Notes: generated from the sequence alone by a model not told the origin. DNA of 64,000 bases from Photobacterium kishitanii (GCF_003026355.1 NZ_PYON01000001.1:310001-374000), one strand, 5' to 3'; counted from the first letter of the stretch, positions 9,149 through 18,034 are shown. Made by a program: numbers and translations.

Positions 9149-9919
9149 TTAATCAATAATTAAATCATATTGAGTACAGTGATGGTTTACGATATGAGTA
9201 ATTGTCTGACGATCGATTTTTTTCCACGAGTCTGAATGATCTAATGGCTCAGATGCAAGGATGGTTTTTTTCGCTGAGCACTGAATAAATACTGGTGGTG
9301 GCTGATGATCAGAGCTATAACGAACCACCCAAAATTGCTCGCCATCAGAAATACAAAGCGATGTTTTTAATGGTTCGGTTATCGCCTTATCCTCCATTGC
9401 TTGTTCGATTTCATACAGCGTCTGATTAATCGCAGCAATCGGGTCAATTCTTAAGCCATTTTTAATCATCATCAAGAAAATCAATTCACTATCAGTTGTT
9501 CCTACGCGTTTTAAAAATAACTCTTCCGTTAATTGTCGTACCAGAGTGAATTTTACCTGATCAAAACCACCAATATGGCCATTATGTAAAAACATCCAAT
9601 TATCAAGTACAAATGGATGACAATTAACACGCGATACTTGTGATCCCGTAGAATGCCGAATATGTGCCATAAAGCGATGAGAGCTAATATGGTGAGCTAA
9701 CGATCGTAAATTCTCATCACCCCATGCAGGTAAGATATCATGGTAGTAACCAGGTAATGCACGATGAGAATACCAACCTAACCCAAAACCATCCCCATTA
9801 ACTCGAATAGTTCGTTTTTTATTCGACTCTACACTTTGCTGAATTAATGAATGCTCGGGTTGATAAATTAATTCATCCAAATAGATACTATCACCATGAT
9901 AGGCTAACCATCGGGACAT
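9149..9919 (-). CDS. Class II glutamine amidotransferase-like protein lacking the catalytic Cys
   Basis: This 256-residue protein has the YafJ/EgtC-type Ntn fold: an N-terminal RWLAYHGD segment, GDGFGLGWY (about 40-48), an AHIRHST segment, CHPF and a HNGHIGGF loop. In this family the second residue is normally Cys (MCRWLAY), freed as the N-terminal nucleophile. Here the codon is TCC, giving MSRWLAY, so the nucleophile is Ser. The start at 9919 is firm because AAGGA lies 7 bases upstream and the family begins exactly here. The protein may be a non-hydrolysing relative, or Ser may act instead. It is transcribed alone, convergent with the dipeptidase gene. Confidence 0.8.
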   Translation of the reverse strand: MSRWLAYHGDSIYLDELIYQPEHSLIQQSVESNKKRTIRVNGDGFGLGWYSHRALPGYYHDILPAWGDENLRSLAHHISSHRFMAHIRHSTGSQVSRVNCHPFVLDNWMFLHNGHIGGFDQVKFTLVRQLTEELFLKRVGTTDSELIFLMMIKNGLRIDPIAAINQTLYEIEQAMEDKAITEPLKTSLCISDGEQFWVVRYSSDHQPPPVFIQCSAKKTILASEPLDHSDSWKKIDRQTITHIVNHHCTQYDLIID

Positions 9920-10050
9920 AACGTATTCCTTACTCAAAACAAAAAATACTAACGAAGCAGGATAATTTATCATGCGCTACGCTTGATAACTATGCCTATG
10001 TCATATATCGTGACTTGCTTATTAATTAATATATTTATAACAAAAACATA

Positions 10051-10833
10051 TCATTCGCGCTCTTTCATATATTGCTTTGGTGGTCGCCCTAACGTTTTTT
10101 TGAAAAACAAAATAAAGGCACTGACAGACTCATAACCTAAGTCTTCAGCTACACGTTGAACAGACTCACCCATTGATAGTTTTTGAAGCGCCACGACGAT
10201 ATGCAGCTGTCCACGCCAACGGCCGAATGTTAATCCAATTTCTTGTTTAACAAGTCGTGCTAATGTCCGCTCACTCATCGCAAATTGTGTCGCCCACTCA
10301 CCAACTGTATTTCTATCCCCAGGATTTGCTAATAATCGTTTCGCTATTTGATTCAACCTATGTTCAGAGGGAATAGGGAAATCAAAATGTTCTGTTGGCA
10401 TTGATATTAATTCATCAACTAACACATCAACTAAACGTGCGACTGAACCATCTTTATCATAATCCTGTTCTTCCTGAGCAAGACGAATGATTAACTCGCG
10501 TAATAAAGGCGAAATAGAAAGCGTACATGCTTTGTTTGGCATACCGATAATATCTTGCTCAACAAATAGCATACACACATCAGCATCTGGTGAAATCCGA
10601 TTACTGTGCGGAACTTGACTGGGTATCCATACCGCACAATGTGCAGGCACCATCCACACCGCATCATTAATATGACACTTAGCAAACCCAGTTAAAGGCA
10701 TAACTAATTGGCCTTTATGATGTTGATGGAATGGCACTTCCTCTTCCTTTTCAATACCAGCAATACGCAATGCCAGTACCTTTTGTGGGTAGAGATCTGT
10801 ATCAAATTCCATAAAACTGGTTTTAAAATTCAT
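10051..10833 (-). CDS. AraC family regulator, NimR (YeaM)-like
   Basis: This 260-residue regulator has an N-terminal cupin-like sensor domain (about 15-85, with HQHHKGQLV) and a C-terminal double helix-turn-helix DNA-binding domain (about 165-258). It is divergent from a CynX/NimT-type MFS gene, separated by 95 bases. The same pairing is found in E. coli, where NimR (YeaM) represses the nimT (yeaN) 2-nitroimidazole efflux gene. The pairing and the domain plan support that identity, but I cannot measure the similarity here. The likely binding site is in the shared 95-base spacer. Confidence 0.75.
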   Translation of the reverse strand: MNFKTSFMEFDTDLYPQKVLALRIAGIEKEEEVPFHQHHKGQLVMPLTGFAKCHINDAVWMVPAHCAVWIPSQVPHSNRISPDADVCMLFVEQDIIGMPNKACTLSISPLLRELIIRLAQEEQDYDKDGSVARLVDVLVDELISMPTEHFDFPIPSEHRLNQIAKRLLANPGDRNTVGEWATQFAMSERTLARLVKQEIGLTFGRWRGQLHIVVALQKLSMGESVQRVAEDLGYESVSAFILFFKKTLGRPPKQYMKERE

Positions 10834-10928
10834 GTTATGTCCGTTTTTAGATATGAATTGTCAATATACCCGAATACAGAAATAAAAGTAAAGCTTATTA
10901 TTACATCATTGCTTTATAGGAGACTGAT

Positions 10929-12293
10929 ATGTCACACAACGTACGTAAAATTGCGCATCCAGCGCTGGTGATCGCAGGAATCTTGCTAATCGCAAGTAAC
11001 CTTCGTGCACCAATCACTGGTCTAGGCCCTATTCTAGACTTTATTTCTCATGATCTTGGCTTATCAGCAACACAAGCCGGTATGCTTACCACATTACCAT
11101 TGCTAGCCTTTGCCATTTTCTCACCAATATCTTCTGGCCTAGCAAGAAAGATGGGACTTGAGCCCTCATTGATGTTAGCACTGGTACTCGTGGCTGCTGG
11201 TATTGTTGTCCGTTCGGCTGGCTCAACCACCATGCTCTTTTTAGGTACCTGTATTATTGGTGTGGGTATTGCTATCGGTAACGTATTGCTACCAAGTTTG
11301 CTAAAAAGAGACTTTCCAACTCAAGTACCGACACTAACTGCTGTTTATGTACTTGTCATGGGTATTGGTTCTACCGTAAGTTCTAGTTCTGCTATTCCTT
11401 TGTTTAATTTAGCAGAAAAACTACACATTACTGCTATTCCAAACTGGGCATTTTCACTTGCTGGTGTCATTATCTTCCCAGCGCTATCTATCTTAGTGTG
11501 GTTACCACAGTTAAGCGGCAATACTCGTCCAGCAGCAGACACCGCGGAGATTGATAGCCATAGTTACTTATGGCGTTCAGCAGCAGCTTGGCAGGTAACG
11601 ATTTTCCTTGGTCTTAACTCATTTATTATGTACATCTTTATCAGTTGGTTACCAAGTATCCTAATTGATAACGGCTACACAGAAAACCAAGCGGGTTATA
11701 TCCACGGTATTCTTCAACTTTCAACAGCAGTGCCAGCATTAGTACTTATTCCACTAATGGCAAAAATGAAAGATAAGCGTGGTATGAGTGTGGCAATGGC
11801 GATACTGTCATTTGTTGGTATTCTTGGCCTATTATTCATGCCAGAGCACGCAATTGTATGGGTTATTGCTTTTGGTTTCAGCTGTGGTGGTGGTTTTATT
11901 CTTGGTCTATCATTCGTAGGTATTCGTACTCATGATGCACACCAAGCAGCAGCACTATCAGGTATGGCGCAATGTATGGGTTACCTACTTGCCGCTACTG
12001 GCCCTATCATTTTTGGTTCATTACATGAAATGACAGGCAGCTGGCATACACCATTACTAATGACTGCTGGTGTATGTATTATCTGGGCATTATTAGCGTT
12101 ATTTGCGGGTCGTTCACATGTCATTGTTCGCACTAAGAGCGGTAAAGATATCATTATCGATGACACTGAACAGCAGATTCAATCTCATCCACATACTGAT
12201 GTGCATGCAGAGATTAAACATCTAAAAGCAGAGTTACAACGTATTACTAAAGAGCGTGACCAACTGAAAAACGCTATTGAAAATAAACAGTAA
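10929..12293 (+). CDS. CynX/NimT family MFS transporter with C-terminal coiled tail
   Basis: This 454-residue protein has twelve predicted membrane segments beginning PALVIAGILLIASNLRAPIT, typical of the CynX/NimT (cyanate/2-nitroimidazole) branch of the major facilitator superfamily. A perfect AGGAGA ribosome site precedes the ATG. After the last helix, about residue 400, it has a hydrophilic tail ending in a short heptad-like segment (AEIKHLKAELQRITKERDQL) that would form a coiled coil in the cytoplasm; this makes it longer than the roughly 390-400 residues usual for NimT. It is divergent from an AraC regulator and is probably controlled by it. The exported compound is not known. Confidence 0.82.
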   Translation: MSHNVRKIAHPALVIAGILLIASNLRAPITGLGPILDFISHDLGLSATQAGMLTTLPLLAFAIFSPISSGLARKMGLEPSLMLALVLVAAGIVVRSAGSTTMLFLGTCIIGVGIAIGNVLLPSLLKRDFPTQVPTLTAVYVLVMGIGSTVSSSSAIPLFNLAEKLHITAIPNWAFSLAGVIIFPALSILVWLPQLSGNTRPAADTAEIDSHSYLWRSAAAWQVTIFLGLNSFIMYIFISWLPSILIDNGYTENQAGYIHGILQLSTAVPALVLIPLMAKMKDKRGMSVAMAILSFVGILGLLFMPEHAIVWVIAFGFSCGGGFILGLSFVGIRTHDAHQAAALSGMAQCMGYLLAATGPIIFGSLHEMTGSWHTPLLMTAGVCIIWALLALFAGRSHVIVRTKSGKDIIIDDTEQQIQSHPHTDVHAEIKHLKAELQRITKERDQLKNAIENKQ

Positions 12294-12307
12294 TCTTGCA
12301 TCAATAG

Positions 12308-12342
12308 ATCGCTATCAGCATACAGCTGGTAGCGATTTTTTA
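12308..12342 (+). terminator. Intrinsic terminator after NimT-like gene
   Basis: The stem ATCGCTATCAGC pairs with GCTGGTAGCGAT (one G-T pair) over a 5-base loop and is followed by TTTTTTAT. Confidence 0.85.
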
Positions 12343-12446
12343 TCGCAATATATAGTTAGTTATGCAACATGATCTTTTAATAACAGCAATTTAAATACAT
12401 CATCATTCGTCGTAACGTTTGTTTTATTTAAATGGTTATTACCCAA

Positions 12447-12719
12447 ATGAAACGTCTATCTTTAATCACTGCCAATTTAGCCTTACTTTCTCCTTTCGCT
12501 TTTGCACAAACAGTCATCCCTCAATCTCAAGTTAATATGCCTGACATCATTACAACAATTATCATATTTCTAATTGCACTAGGCACTTACCATCTAACTA
12601 AAACTAAAATCCAACAAAAAAAACCGAACCTTCCTGTAGTAATACATCATGTCGCTGGCGCTATTATGGCGGCTATTATTTTCTATGTTATCTTCTTTTT
12701 TATCGGTTTTTGTTTCTAA
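12447..12719 (+). CDS. Small membrane protein of unknown function
   Basis: This 90-residue protein has a signal-like N-terminus (MKRLSLITANLALLSPFAFAQ), a membrane helix around residues 33-50, a basic loop with KKP, and a second helix at the C-terminus ending in FFFIGFCF. The start is set at ATG 12447 because the signal peptide begins there; an in-frame ATG at 12432 adds five residues. The ribosome site is weak for either. It stands alone between a terminator and a convergent GST gene. I do not recognise the family. Confidence 0.55.
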   Translation: MKRLSLITANLALLSPFAFAQTVIPQSQVNMPDIITTIIIFLIALGTYHLTKTKIQQKKPNLPVVIHHVAGAIMAAIIFYVIFFFIGFCF

Positions 12720-12756
12720 CATAACATCAATGCTGAACCCCAAGCGGTGATCAAAA

Positions 12757-12780
12757 AAAGGCCACTCAAGAGTGACCTTT
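12757..12780. terminator. Imperfect bidirectional terminator
   Basis: AAAGGCCACTC pairs with GAGTGACCTTT (one internal mismatch) over a 2-base loop, with an A-run on the left that becomes a T-run for the minus-strand GST transcript. Confidence 0.65.
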
Positions 12781-12798
12781 ATCTATTAATAACGCGCT

Positions 12799-13413
12799 TT
12801 AACCAAATTGATGTTCAACCTGCTCAGCTGTAACAAATTTATCATGCGTTGCTAATTGAGCTTGATAACGTTGAATATTAGGATAATGACTAATCATACC
12901 GTTATTTTGCAGTATTTCGGCAATAAACGACATCATGATATCAGCCCCAGTGAGTCGTTCTTCAACTAAATAAGTTTTACCTTCAAGGCGCTGCTCAAAA
13001 TAGCCAATCACTTTTTCAGCTTCAACGTCAGCATAACCTTCTAAAAAGTTAGTTTTTGCCCCGTCTTTAGCGACAAACATCTTTAATAACAAAGGTAAAA
13101 TCGCTGAACTTTCAGCAAAGTGCAACCATTGTAAATATTCAATATAAGCAGGCGTTCCAAGCTTTGGCGCTAGATTAGCACCATACGTTTGAATCAAATA
13201 TTCAGTAATAGCCCCTGATTCAGCAATCACTAACCCATTATCTTCAATAACGGGTGATTTTCCTAACGGATGAATAGCTTTCAACTCTGGCGGCGCTAAA
13301 AAAGTAACACTGTCACGAAGATAAGGTTTTACCTCATATTCCAACCCAAGCTCTTCTAATAACCAAATAATACGTTTTGAGCGTGATTTATTTAAATGAT
13401 GCAATGTAATCAT
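12799..13413 (-). CDS. Glutathione S-transferase family protein
   Basis: This 204-residue cytoplasmic protein has an N-terminal thioredoxin-like domain with SRSKRIIWLLEELGLEYE (about residues 11-27) and the conserved PVIEDNGLVIAESGAI segment that binds glutathione, followed by an all-helical C-terminal domain. It lies 16 bases downstream of an NADPH-dependent reductase gene and is probably co-transcribed with it under a NemR-like repressor, which fits a role in detoxifying electrophiles such as aldehydes or quinones. The physiological substrate is not shown by the sequence. Confidence 0.87.
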   Translation of the reverse strand: MITLHHLNKSRSKRIIWLLEELGLEYEVKPYLRDSVTFLAPPELKAIHPLGKSPVIEDNGLVIAESGAITEYLIQTYGANLAPKLGTPAYIEYLQWLHFAESSAILPLLLKMFVAKDGAKTNFLEGYADVEAEKVIGYFEQRLEGKTYLVEERLTGADIMMSFIAEILQNNGMISHYPNIQRYQAQLATHDKFVTAEQVEHQFG

Positions 13414-13429
13414 AATATACTCACCTTTA

Positions 13430-14458
13430 TTATTGAGCTTGATTGGTTTGAATAACTAGCTTGCCAAAATTCTTACCTTCTAATAGACCTATAAATGCTT
13501 GAGGTGCATTTTCTAGCCCTTGAACTAAATCTTCACGATAATGAATTTTACCTTCGGCTAACCACTGGCTCATATCTGCTGCAAATTCATCATAACGATC
13601 AGCATAATCATCAAAAATAATGAAACCTTGCATCTTAATCCGCTTCACAAGTAACGTCCCCATTAGCATCGACATCCGATCGGGTCCTTGCGGTAGTTCA
13701 GTCGCATTGTATTGAGAAATCAAACCACATAGTGGAATACGAGCACCAGTATTTAATAGTGGTAACACTGCATCAAATACTTTGCCGCCCACATTTTCAT
13801 AATAAACATCAATACCTTGCTCGCAAGATTGTGCTAGTTTTTCAGCAAAATCGTCCGCTTTATGATCAATGCAATCATCAAAACCTAATACTTCTTTGGC
13901 ATAGCGGCATTTTTCTTCACCACCAGCAACACCAACAACACGGCAACCTTTAATTTTACCAATTTGACCAACCATTGAGCCAACCGCACCGGTTGCTGCT
14001 GCGACGACAATCGTATCACCTTGCTGAGGCTTACCAATATCAAGTAGACCCATATAAGCAGTAAAACCAGGCATCCCCATCACACCCAAAGCATAAGATG
14101 GATGTGTTGGATGCATGCCTAATTTAATTAAACCTTCACCATTTGAAATAGCATAATCTTGCCAGCCTGAATAAGATAAAACCCACTCTCCTTGCTGATA
14201 ATCGGCATGATTGGACTGCTCAACTTGGCATACCGTACCGCCAACCATCACCTCACCTAAAGCAACTGGATCAGCATACGATTTAGCATCGCTCATACGA
14301 CCTCGCATGTACGGATCTAATGATAAATACACACTACGTAATAAAATCTCTCCTTCACTTATCATCGGTATAGTTGTTTGTTCTAAGCGGAAATTATCTG
14401 CCACAGGTGCGCCAATAGGACGAGAAGCTAATACGATTTTACGGTTTATGTTTTCCAT
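13430..14458 (-). CDS. NADP-dependent oxidoreductase, CurA-like (MDR superfamily)
   Basis: This 342-residue enzyme has the MDR alcohol-dehydrogenase-like fold without zinc ligands. It shows the leukotriene B4 dehydrogenase/CurA hallmarks DPYMRGRMSD near residue 50 and the NADP-binding AATGAVGSMVGQIGK loop near residue 150. Relatives reduce the double bond of alpha,beta-unsaturated ketones, with CurA acting on curcumin. The start is taken at ATG 14458 because AAAGGA precedes it; a longer frame to 14485 adds nine unsupported residues. An operator identical to the one in front of the NemR-like gene lies just upstream, so it is probably induced by electrophile stress together with the GST gene. 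Confidence 0.85.
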   Translation of the reverse strand: MENINRKIVLASRPIGAPVADNFRLEQTTIPMISEGEILLRSVYLSLDPYMRGRMSDAKSYADPVALGEVMVGGTVCQVEQSNHADYQQGEWVLSYSGWQDYAISNGEGLIKLGMHPTHPSYALGVMGMPGFTAYMGLLDIGKPQQGDTIVVAAATGAVGSMVGQIGKIKGCRVVGVAGGEEKCRYAKEVLGFDDCIDHKADDFAEKLAQSCEQGIDVYYENVGGKVFDAVLPLLNTGARIPLCGLISQYNATELPQGPDRMSMLMGTLLVKRIKMQGFIIFDDYADRYDEFAADMSQWLAEGKIHYREDLVQGLENAPQAFIGLLEGKNFGKLVIQTNQAQ

Positions 14459-14488
14459 TGAGCTTTCCTTTTCATTCTTTTGCAAATA

Positions 14489-14506
14489 ATAGACCAGTCG
14501 TCTAGT
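14489..14506. promoter_or_regulatory. NemR-like operator upstream of the reductase-GST operon
   Basis: The core TAGACCAGTCGTCTAGT here is repeated exactly upstream of the TetR gene at 15173-15191. The arms TAGAC/GTCTA flank a 5-base centre. E. coli NemR binds a related TAGACC-type palindrome, from memory. It sits about 30 bases before the reductase start. Confidence 0.75.
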
Positions 14507-14563
14507 GTTGTTTTATAAAAAATCCCGTTGCTGTTATAACGGGACAATTATCAAATATAAGAC

Positions 14564-15154
14564 TTAAAAATCTGGCCGTAGCTGAGTTTTAGTTGTAGCT
14601 AACGCTTGCTGTAATACATTTAAATCTTGGCTAAGCTTATAAAATAAACTGGCACCAAGCCATAATTGATACAATGTTTGTGCGGCTAATTGACTGTCTT
14701 TCACAGTAATCGAACCATCTTTAATACCATCCTCAATGCAAAGTGCAATTAAATTAACAATACTATAAGCACCGTTTCTTAATGCTTCTCGCATTGGTTC
14801 TGAAAGATCTGACACTTCAGCACTAAGCTTAACAACTACACATTTATTGGCGTTACAGGTACCATCATCAATTTCTAACCAACGTGAAAAATAGTCAGTT
14901 AAACGTTCAAAACCACTACCTGTACCTTGTATTAAAATCGCTGCCACATGCTCAAGGTAGTATTCAAAATAATCTTCAATTAACGCCTCACCAAATTGCT
15001 CTTTCGATTTAAAGTAATGATAAAAAGAACCTTTTGGCACAGCTGCTGTTTTTAATAATTCTGACAAGCCAACATTAGTGAATCCTTTAGCAACCACAAG
15101 TTGGTAACCAATATTAAGAATATGTTGACGTGTATCGTTTGTTTTTGTGTTCAT
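14564..15154 (-). CDS. NemR-like TetR family redox/electrophile repressor
   Basis: This 196-residue protein has an N-terminal TetR helix-turn-helix (about 28-47, GLSELLKTAAVPKGSFYHYF) nearly identical in pattern to E. coli NemR. In the ligand domain the segment VVVKLSAEVSDLSEPMREA also follows NemR. Cys105 occupies the position of the NemR sensor Cys106, while a later NemR Cys is Ser here, and Cys100 is additional. NemR is inactivated by electrophiles and reactive chlorine species. The gene sits just upstream of the reductase-GST operon on the same strand, and both promoters carry the same operator, so autoregulation and control of the operon are expected. No other NemR targets such as nemA are adjacent. 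Confidence 0.82.
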   Translation of the reverse strand: MNTKTNDTRQHILNIGYQLVVAKGFTNVGLSELLKTAAVPKGSFYHYFKSKEQFGEALIEDYFEYYLEHVAAILIQGTGSGFERLTDYFSRWLEIDDGTCNANKCVVVKLSAEVSDLSEPMREALRNGAYSIVNLIALCIEDGIKDGSITVKDSQLAAQTLYQLWLGASLFYKLSQDLNVLQQALATTKTQLRPDF

Positions 15155-15172
15155 GCGCTAACTATAAACTCG

Positions 15173-15191
15173 ACTAGACCAGTCGTCTAGT
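15173..15191. promoter_or_regulatory. NemR-like operator upstream of the TetR gene
   Basis: ACTAGAC and its exact complement GTCTAGT are separated by CAGTC. It lies 19 bases before the repressor start and shares a 17-base core with the site at 14489-14506. Confidence 0.75.
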
Positions 15192-15228
15192 GCTTATTTT
15201 AAATATATTTTTCGCAAGTGATCAATAA

Positions 15229-15699
15229 TCACTCATCCACCTTCTGAAAAGAGCGAATATAACGAGCAAGCTCACTTAACTCAGCATCATCAGCTCGATT
15301 ACAATCATGTGATGATAAATACCCCTCATAATGCTCAAAATACTTCGTTGATTTTGATTCGATTAATTTAAAACCCGCATCATTCCCAGTCCCATGCATA
15401 GGAAATAATTTACTATGTAAGTGGTCAACACCGTAGCCTTCAAAGAACATGCCAGTTCGACCGACATCATCAAAAGCACGATCCAAGACATTCGCCACTT
15501 TTTTGGTTGCCAAAATCAATTGTGTTAATACTTCATCGGATTGCTCAAACGCATAACTACCACAATGATGTTTAGGGATCACAACAGTAAACCCCTTGGT
15601 ATTAGGGAAAATAGAAAGAAAAGCCATGTGGGTCTCATCCTCCCATACTTTATGACAAGGTATTTCTCCTGCAACCATTCCACAAAAAATACAACCCAT
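15229..15699 (-). CDS. HIT family protein (histidine triad nucleotide hydrolase/transferase)
   Basis: This 156-residue protein begins GCIFCGMVAGEIPCHKVWED, with the CxxC pair common in HIT proteins, and has the core VIPKHHCGSY. The triad segment reads DHLHSKLFPMHG: the first two His are present but the third is Lys, a variant seen in a HIT subgroup with a trailing MHG. HIT proteins hydrolyse nucleotide phosphoramidates or dinucleotides. The start at 15699 is supported by GGGGG seven bases upstream; a longer frame to 15729 is unlikely. The gene is transcribed alone, opposite to the next gene. Confidence 0.82.
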   Translation of the reverse strand: MGCIFCGMVAGEIPCHKVWEDETHMAFLSIFPNTKGFTVVIPKHHCGSYAFEQSDEVLTQLILATKKVANVLDRAFDDVGRTGMFFEGYGVDHLHSKLFPMHGTGNDAGFKLIESKSTKYFEHYEGYLSSHDCNRADDAELSELARYIRSFQKVDE

Positions 15700-15922
15700 G
15701 TATATACCCCCTACAATTAAATAAAACATTACTATTCAAAAAGTTATAAATACATTTAATCCATCATGCAACTGCTTTATCTATGGCTACTTTATATCAT
15801 GATGATAAACCCAAACTATCCCCATGGATTTACGAGGATATTAATAGACATACGGCGCCGAACACGTATGATCTACATCATTAGCAAAACACCTGTATTA
15901 CACTGTCAATTGGAATATCGTT

Positions 15923-16495
15923 TTGATTAGAGAAAATGTCTTTACCCCTTTTGCAACTTGGAGCAAGCCGTTAGTTTCTGAAGTTGCAGAAGCAATCAAC
16001 TTATTAAAAGATAATGGTTATGATGCTAAGCAACTTACTTTAGCAACTGGACTACAAGAAAAAAACATCTGTAACTGGACTGCTAAATATAAGAAAGAGC
16101 CATTAGATGTTTCTTCAATCCCTTACCCTTGCTGGTGTTTTATTGCCGCACTTATTGGTCGACCTAACATCGCAACCAATGGCCGAGTGATTGAAGTTGA
16201 TGAGATCAAACGTGTATTACGTTTATTTAAGCCTTCTGCATTTGGTAGCCAAAATACGTTTGTATGTCCAACTAGCGATCAATTCGCAAAATTAATCGAT
16301 AGTGGCTTATTTGCAGAAATGACCACAGACAATATTGCAGCACTATTTAACTGGAAACCAGAAAACGTCAATGAAAGTTTACGTGCAGGTAAATTACCTT
16401 ACTTAAACTGGTGTTTAATCATGATGATGTTTGGTATTAACATTCAAAAAATGGCGTTAAAAGACTTAGATTCTGAAATTACACTTAATCAATAA
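15923..16495 (+). CDS. Unknown protein with two HTH-like repeats, TTG start
   Basis: I do not recognise this 190-residue protein. It appears to be an internal duplication: a helix-turn-helix-like stretch followed by a PY..WC.I..L.G segment occurs at about residues 35-83 (LTLATGLQEKNICNW then IPYPCWCFIAALIGRPNI). It occurs again at about 137-176 (IAALFNWKPENVNES then LPYLNWCLIMMMFGINI). Such units resemble phage-repressor-like DNA-binding folds, but no function can be asserted. There is no ATG in frame near the beginning; TTG at 15923 with GGA about 9 bases upstream is the best start. It is divergent from the HIT gene. Confidence 0.65.
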   Translation: MIRENVFTPFATWSKPLVSEVAEAINLLKDNGYDAKQLTLATGLQEKNICNWTAKYKKEPLDVSSIPYPCWCFIAALIGRPNIATNGRVIEVDEIKRVLRLFKPSAFGSQNTFVCPTSDQFAKLIDSGLFAEMTTDNIAALFNWKPENVNESLRAGKLPYLNWCLIMMMFGINIQKMALKDLDSEITLNQ

Positions 16496-16512
16496 TTGTC
16501 CCATTATTGCCT

Positions 16513-16553
16513 AAAAATAACGCCTTGTGATCGGTACTTTACCCACAAGGCGT
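16513..16553 (-). terminator. Terminator of the second dipeptidase gene
   Basis: A perfect 10-bp stem (ACGCCTTGTG/CACAAGGCGT) with a 14-base loop is followed on the minus strand by TATTTTTAG. Confidence 0.75.
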
Positions 16554-16561
16554 TGCTGCAT

Positions 16562-18034
16562 CTAAAGGCTCATAATATTCATATAATCAGAGCTTGAATA
16601 GTCAGGCTCAGTGATTTTAGTTAAATCCGTCATAATTTGATAACGCATTTTCTTCGCTAACTTTAGCATTTGATTTAATTGCATTGTCGAGTAATCAACC
16701 GACACTTTTATAGCGGCAGTTGGATCCTGATGATATAGACGTATTAATTGCTGATCTGTATTAGAAAATGTCTGATAAATATTATGTTGTGCCCGCTGCC
16801 AATTATTATTAATAAATGATAAATATTTTATAGGATGTGTTGTAGCTAAAGTCGTTAAACTTCTAAATTGCCAATAAGCAGAATCATCAGAATAGGTATC
16901 GGTCCCCGTTTTATATGCAGTAGGAAAATCATGTAGCCCTGTATATAAAGGAATTAATATAGACTCTGCCAATATACCGTAGCTCTGCCAAATCACGCCT
17001 TGAAAAGGAACTGGCATCGTCGGCCTTAACTGAATAATATGTGATTCAATTTGACGATCAACACGAATAGGACGATCACCTGAATGTGCTAGCACTGTAT
17101 TTTCGTAGGTTGCACTCAATACTTGTGCAACTTTATTAACACTAATTTTTTCATCCGGCTTCATAAACAATGGATATTGTGTCAATCGTACTTGCTGATC
17201 GACTGAATTAGAGAGTATTTGTTGTCCGAGCCATTCACGATCAACATTAAAGGTATCGCCAATCACACCAAACGCTTTCGCAAAATTAAAATCATCTCGC
17301 TGCGGGTTAGACAATAACTTGTGCTGCTGAACAAATTCAAACAACCCTTTGGAATGCAATACCTCTTTGGAATCCAAATTAATACCATGGATCCTCAAGC
17401 CATTCGCTAACATCGCATAACTATCATCAGGTACTTTAACTGCAATCCAATGATGACCTGAGCCTATTTCCATTAACCATGCTTGATTAATATCAGCAAT
17501 ATATAAACTATTGCCCTCACCTGCTCCATATTTTTCAATATAGCTTCCAAGTAACTCAATACCTTGTTGTGCCGTTTTAGCTTGGGGAAGAACAAGAGTA
17601 GGTATATTTGCTTCAATCACTCCATGCTTTACTAATGGATCTGATTGCTGAGCCCGCTCATTTATATCAACACTGGTGGTTGCAGAAACAGCAACATTAA
17701 ATTGATTAATGCCACGCTCTTCAAAATATTTACTCTTAGCTGCTATTTGCTTTGCGTTCCAATCAGGCATTGCTGAATAGGCATACAACACATCGGGCAT
17801 GGGTACTACAAGTCCATTACCTAACGGCCACAGTTTAGCGGTATTGATCTCTTTGGGACGATAGACTTGATATTTATTCCAATTATTAACTTCATAATCT
17901 TCATTTCGAGCAATAATAATACTGCCATCTATCGTGGCTTTTTTACCAACAACTAATCCAGTACAAGCCTCAGCACGAATACTCAACATCGATATAATTG
18001 AGATCATGACTAAACTGAGCGCAATAATATTCAT
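16562..18034 (-). CDS. Secreted C69 family dipeptidase, second paralogue
   Basis: This 490-residue protein has a hydrophobic signal peptide ending AEA and then Cys24 in CTGLVVGKKATIDGS, the processed nucleophile position of peptidase family C69. The IIARNEDY segment and the overall length match the paralogue at 7579-9048, but the two differ widely outside the core, so the duplication is not recent. It should act on dipeptides outside the cytoplasm. It is transcribed alone with its own terminator. Confidence 0.87.
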   Translation of the reverse strand: MNIIALSLVMISIISMLSIRAEACTGLVVGKKATIDGSIIIARNEDYEVNNWNKYQVYRPKEINTAKLWPLGNGLVVPMPDVLYAYSAMPDWNAKQIAAKSKYFEERGINQFNVAVSATTSVDINERAQQSDPLVKHGVIEANIPTLVLPQAKTAQQGIELLGSYIEKYGAGEGNSLYIADINQAWLMEIGSGHHWIAVKVPDDSYAMLANGLRIHGINLDSKEVLHSKGLFEFVQQHKLLSNPQRDDFNFAKAFGVIGDTFNVDREWLGQQILSNSVDQQVRLTQYPLFMKPDEKISVNKVAQVLSATYENTVLAHSGDRPIRVDRQIESHIIQLRPTMPVPFQGVIWQSYGILAESILIPLYTGLHDFPTAYKTGTDTYSDDSAYWQFRSLTTLATTHPIKYLSFINNNWQRAQHNIYQTFSNTDQQLIRLYHQDPTAAIKVSVDYSTMQLNQMLKLAKKMRYQIMTDLTKITEPDYSSSDYMNIMSL

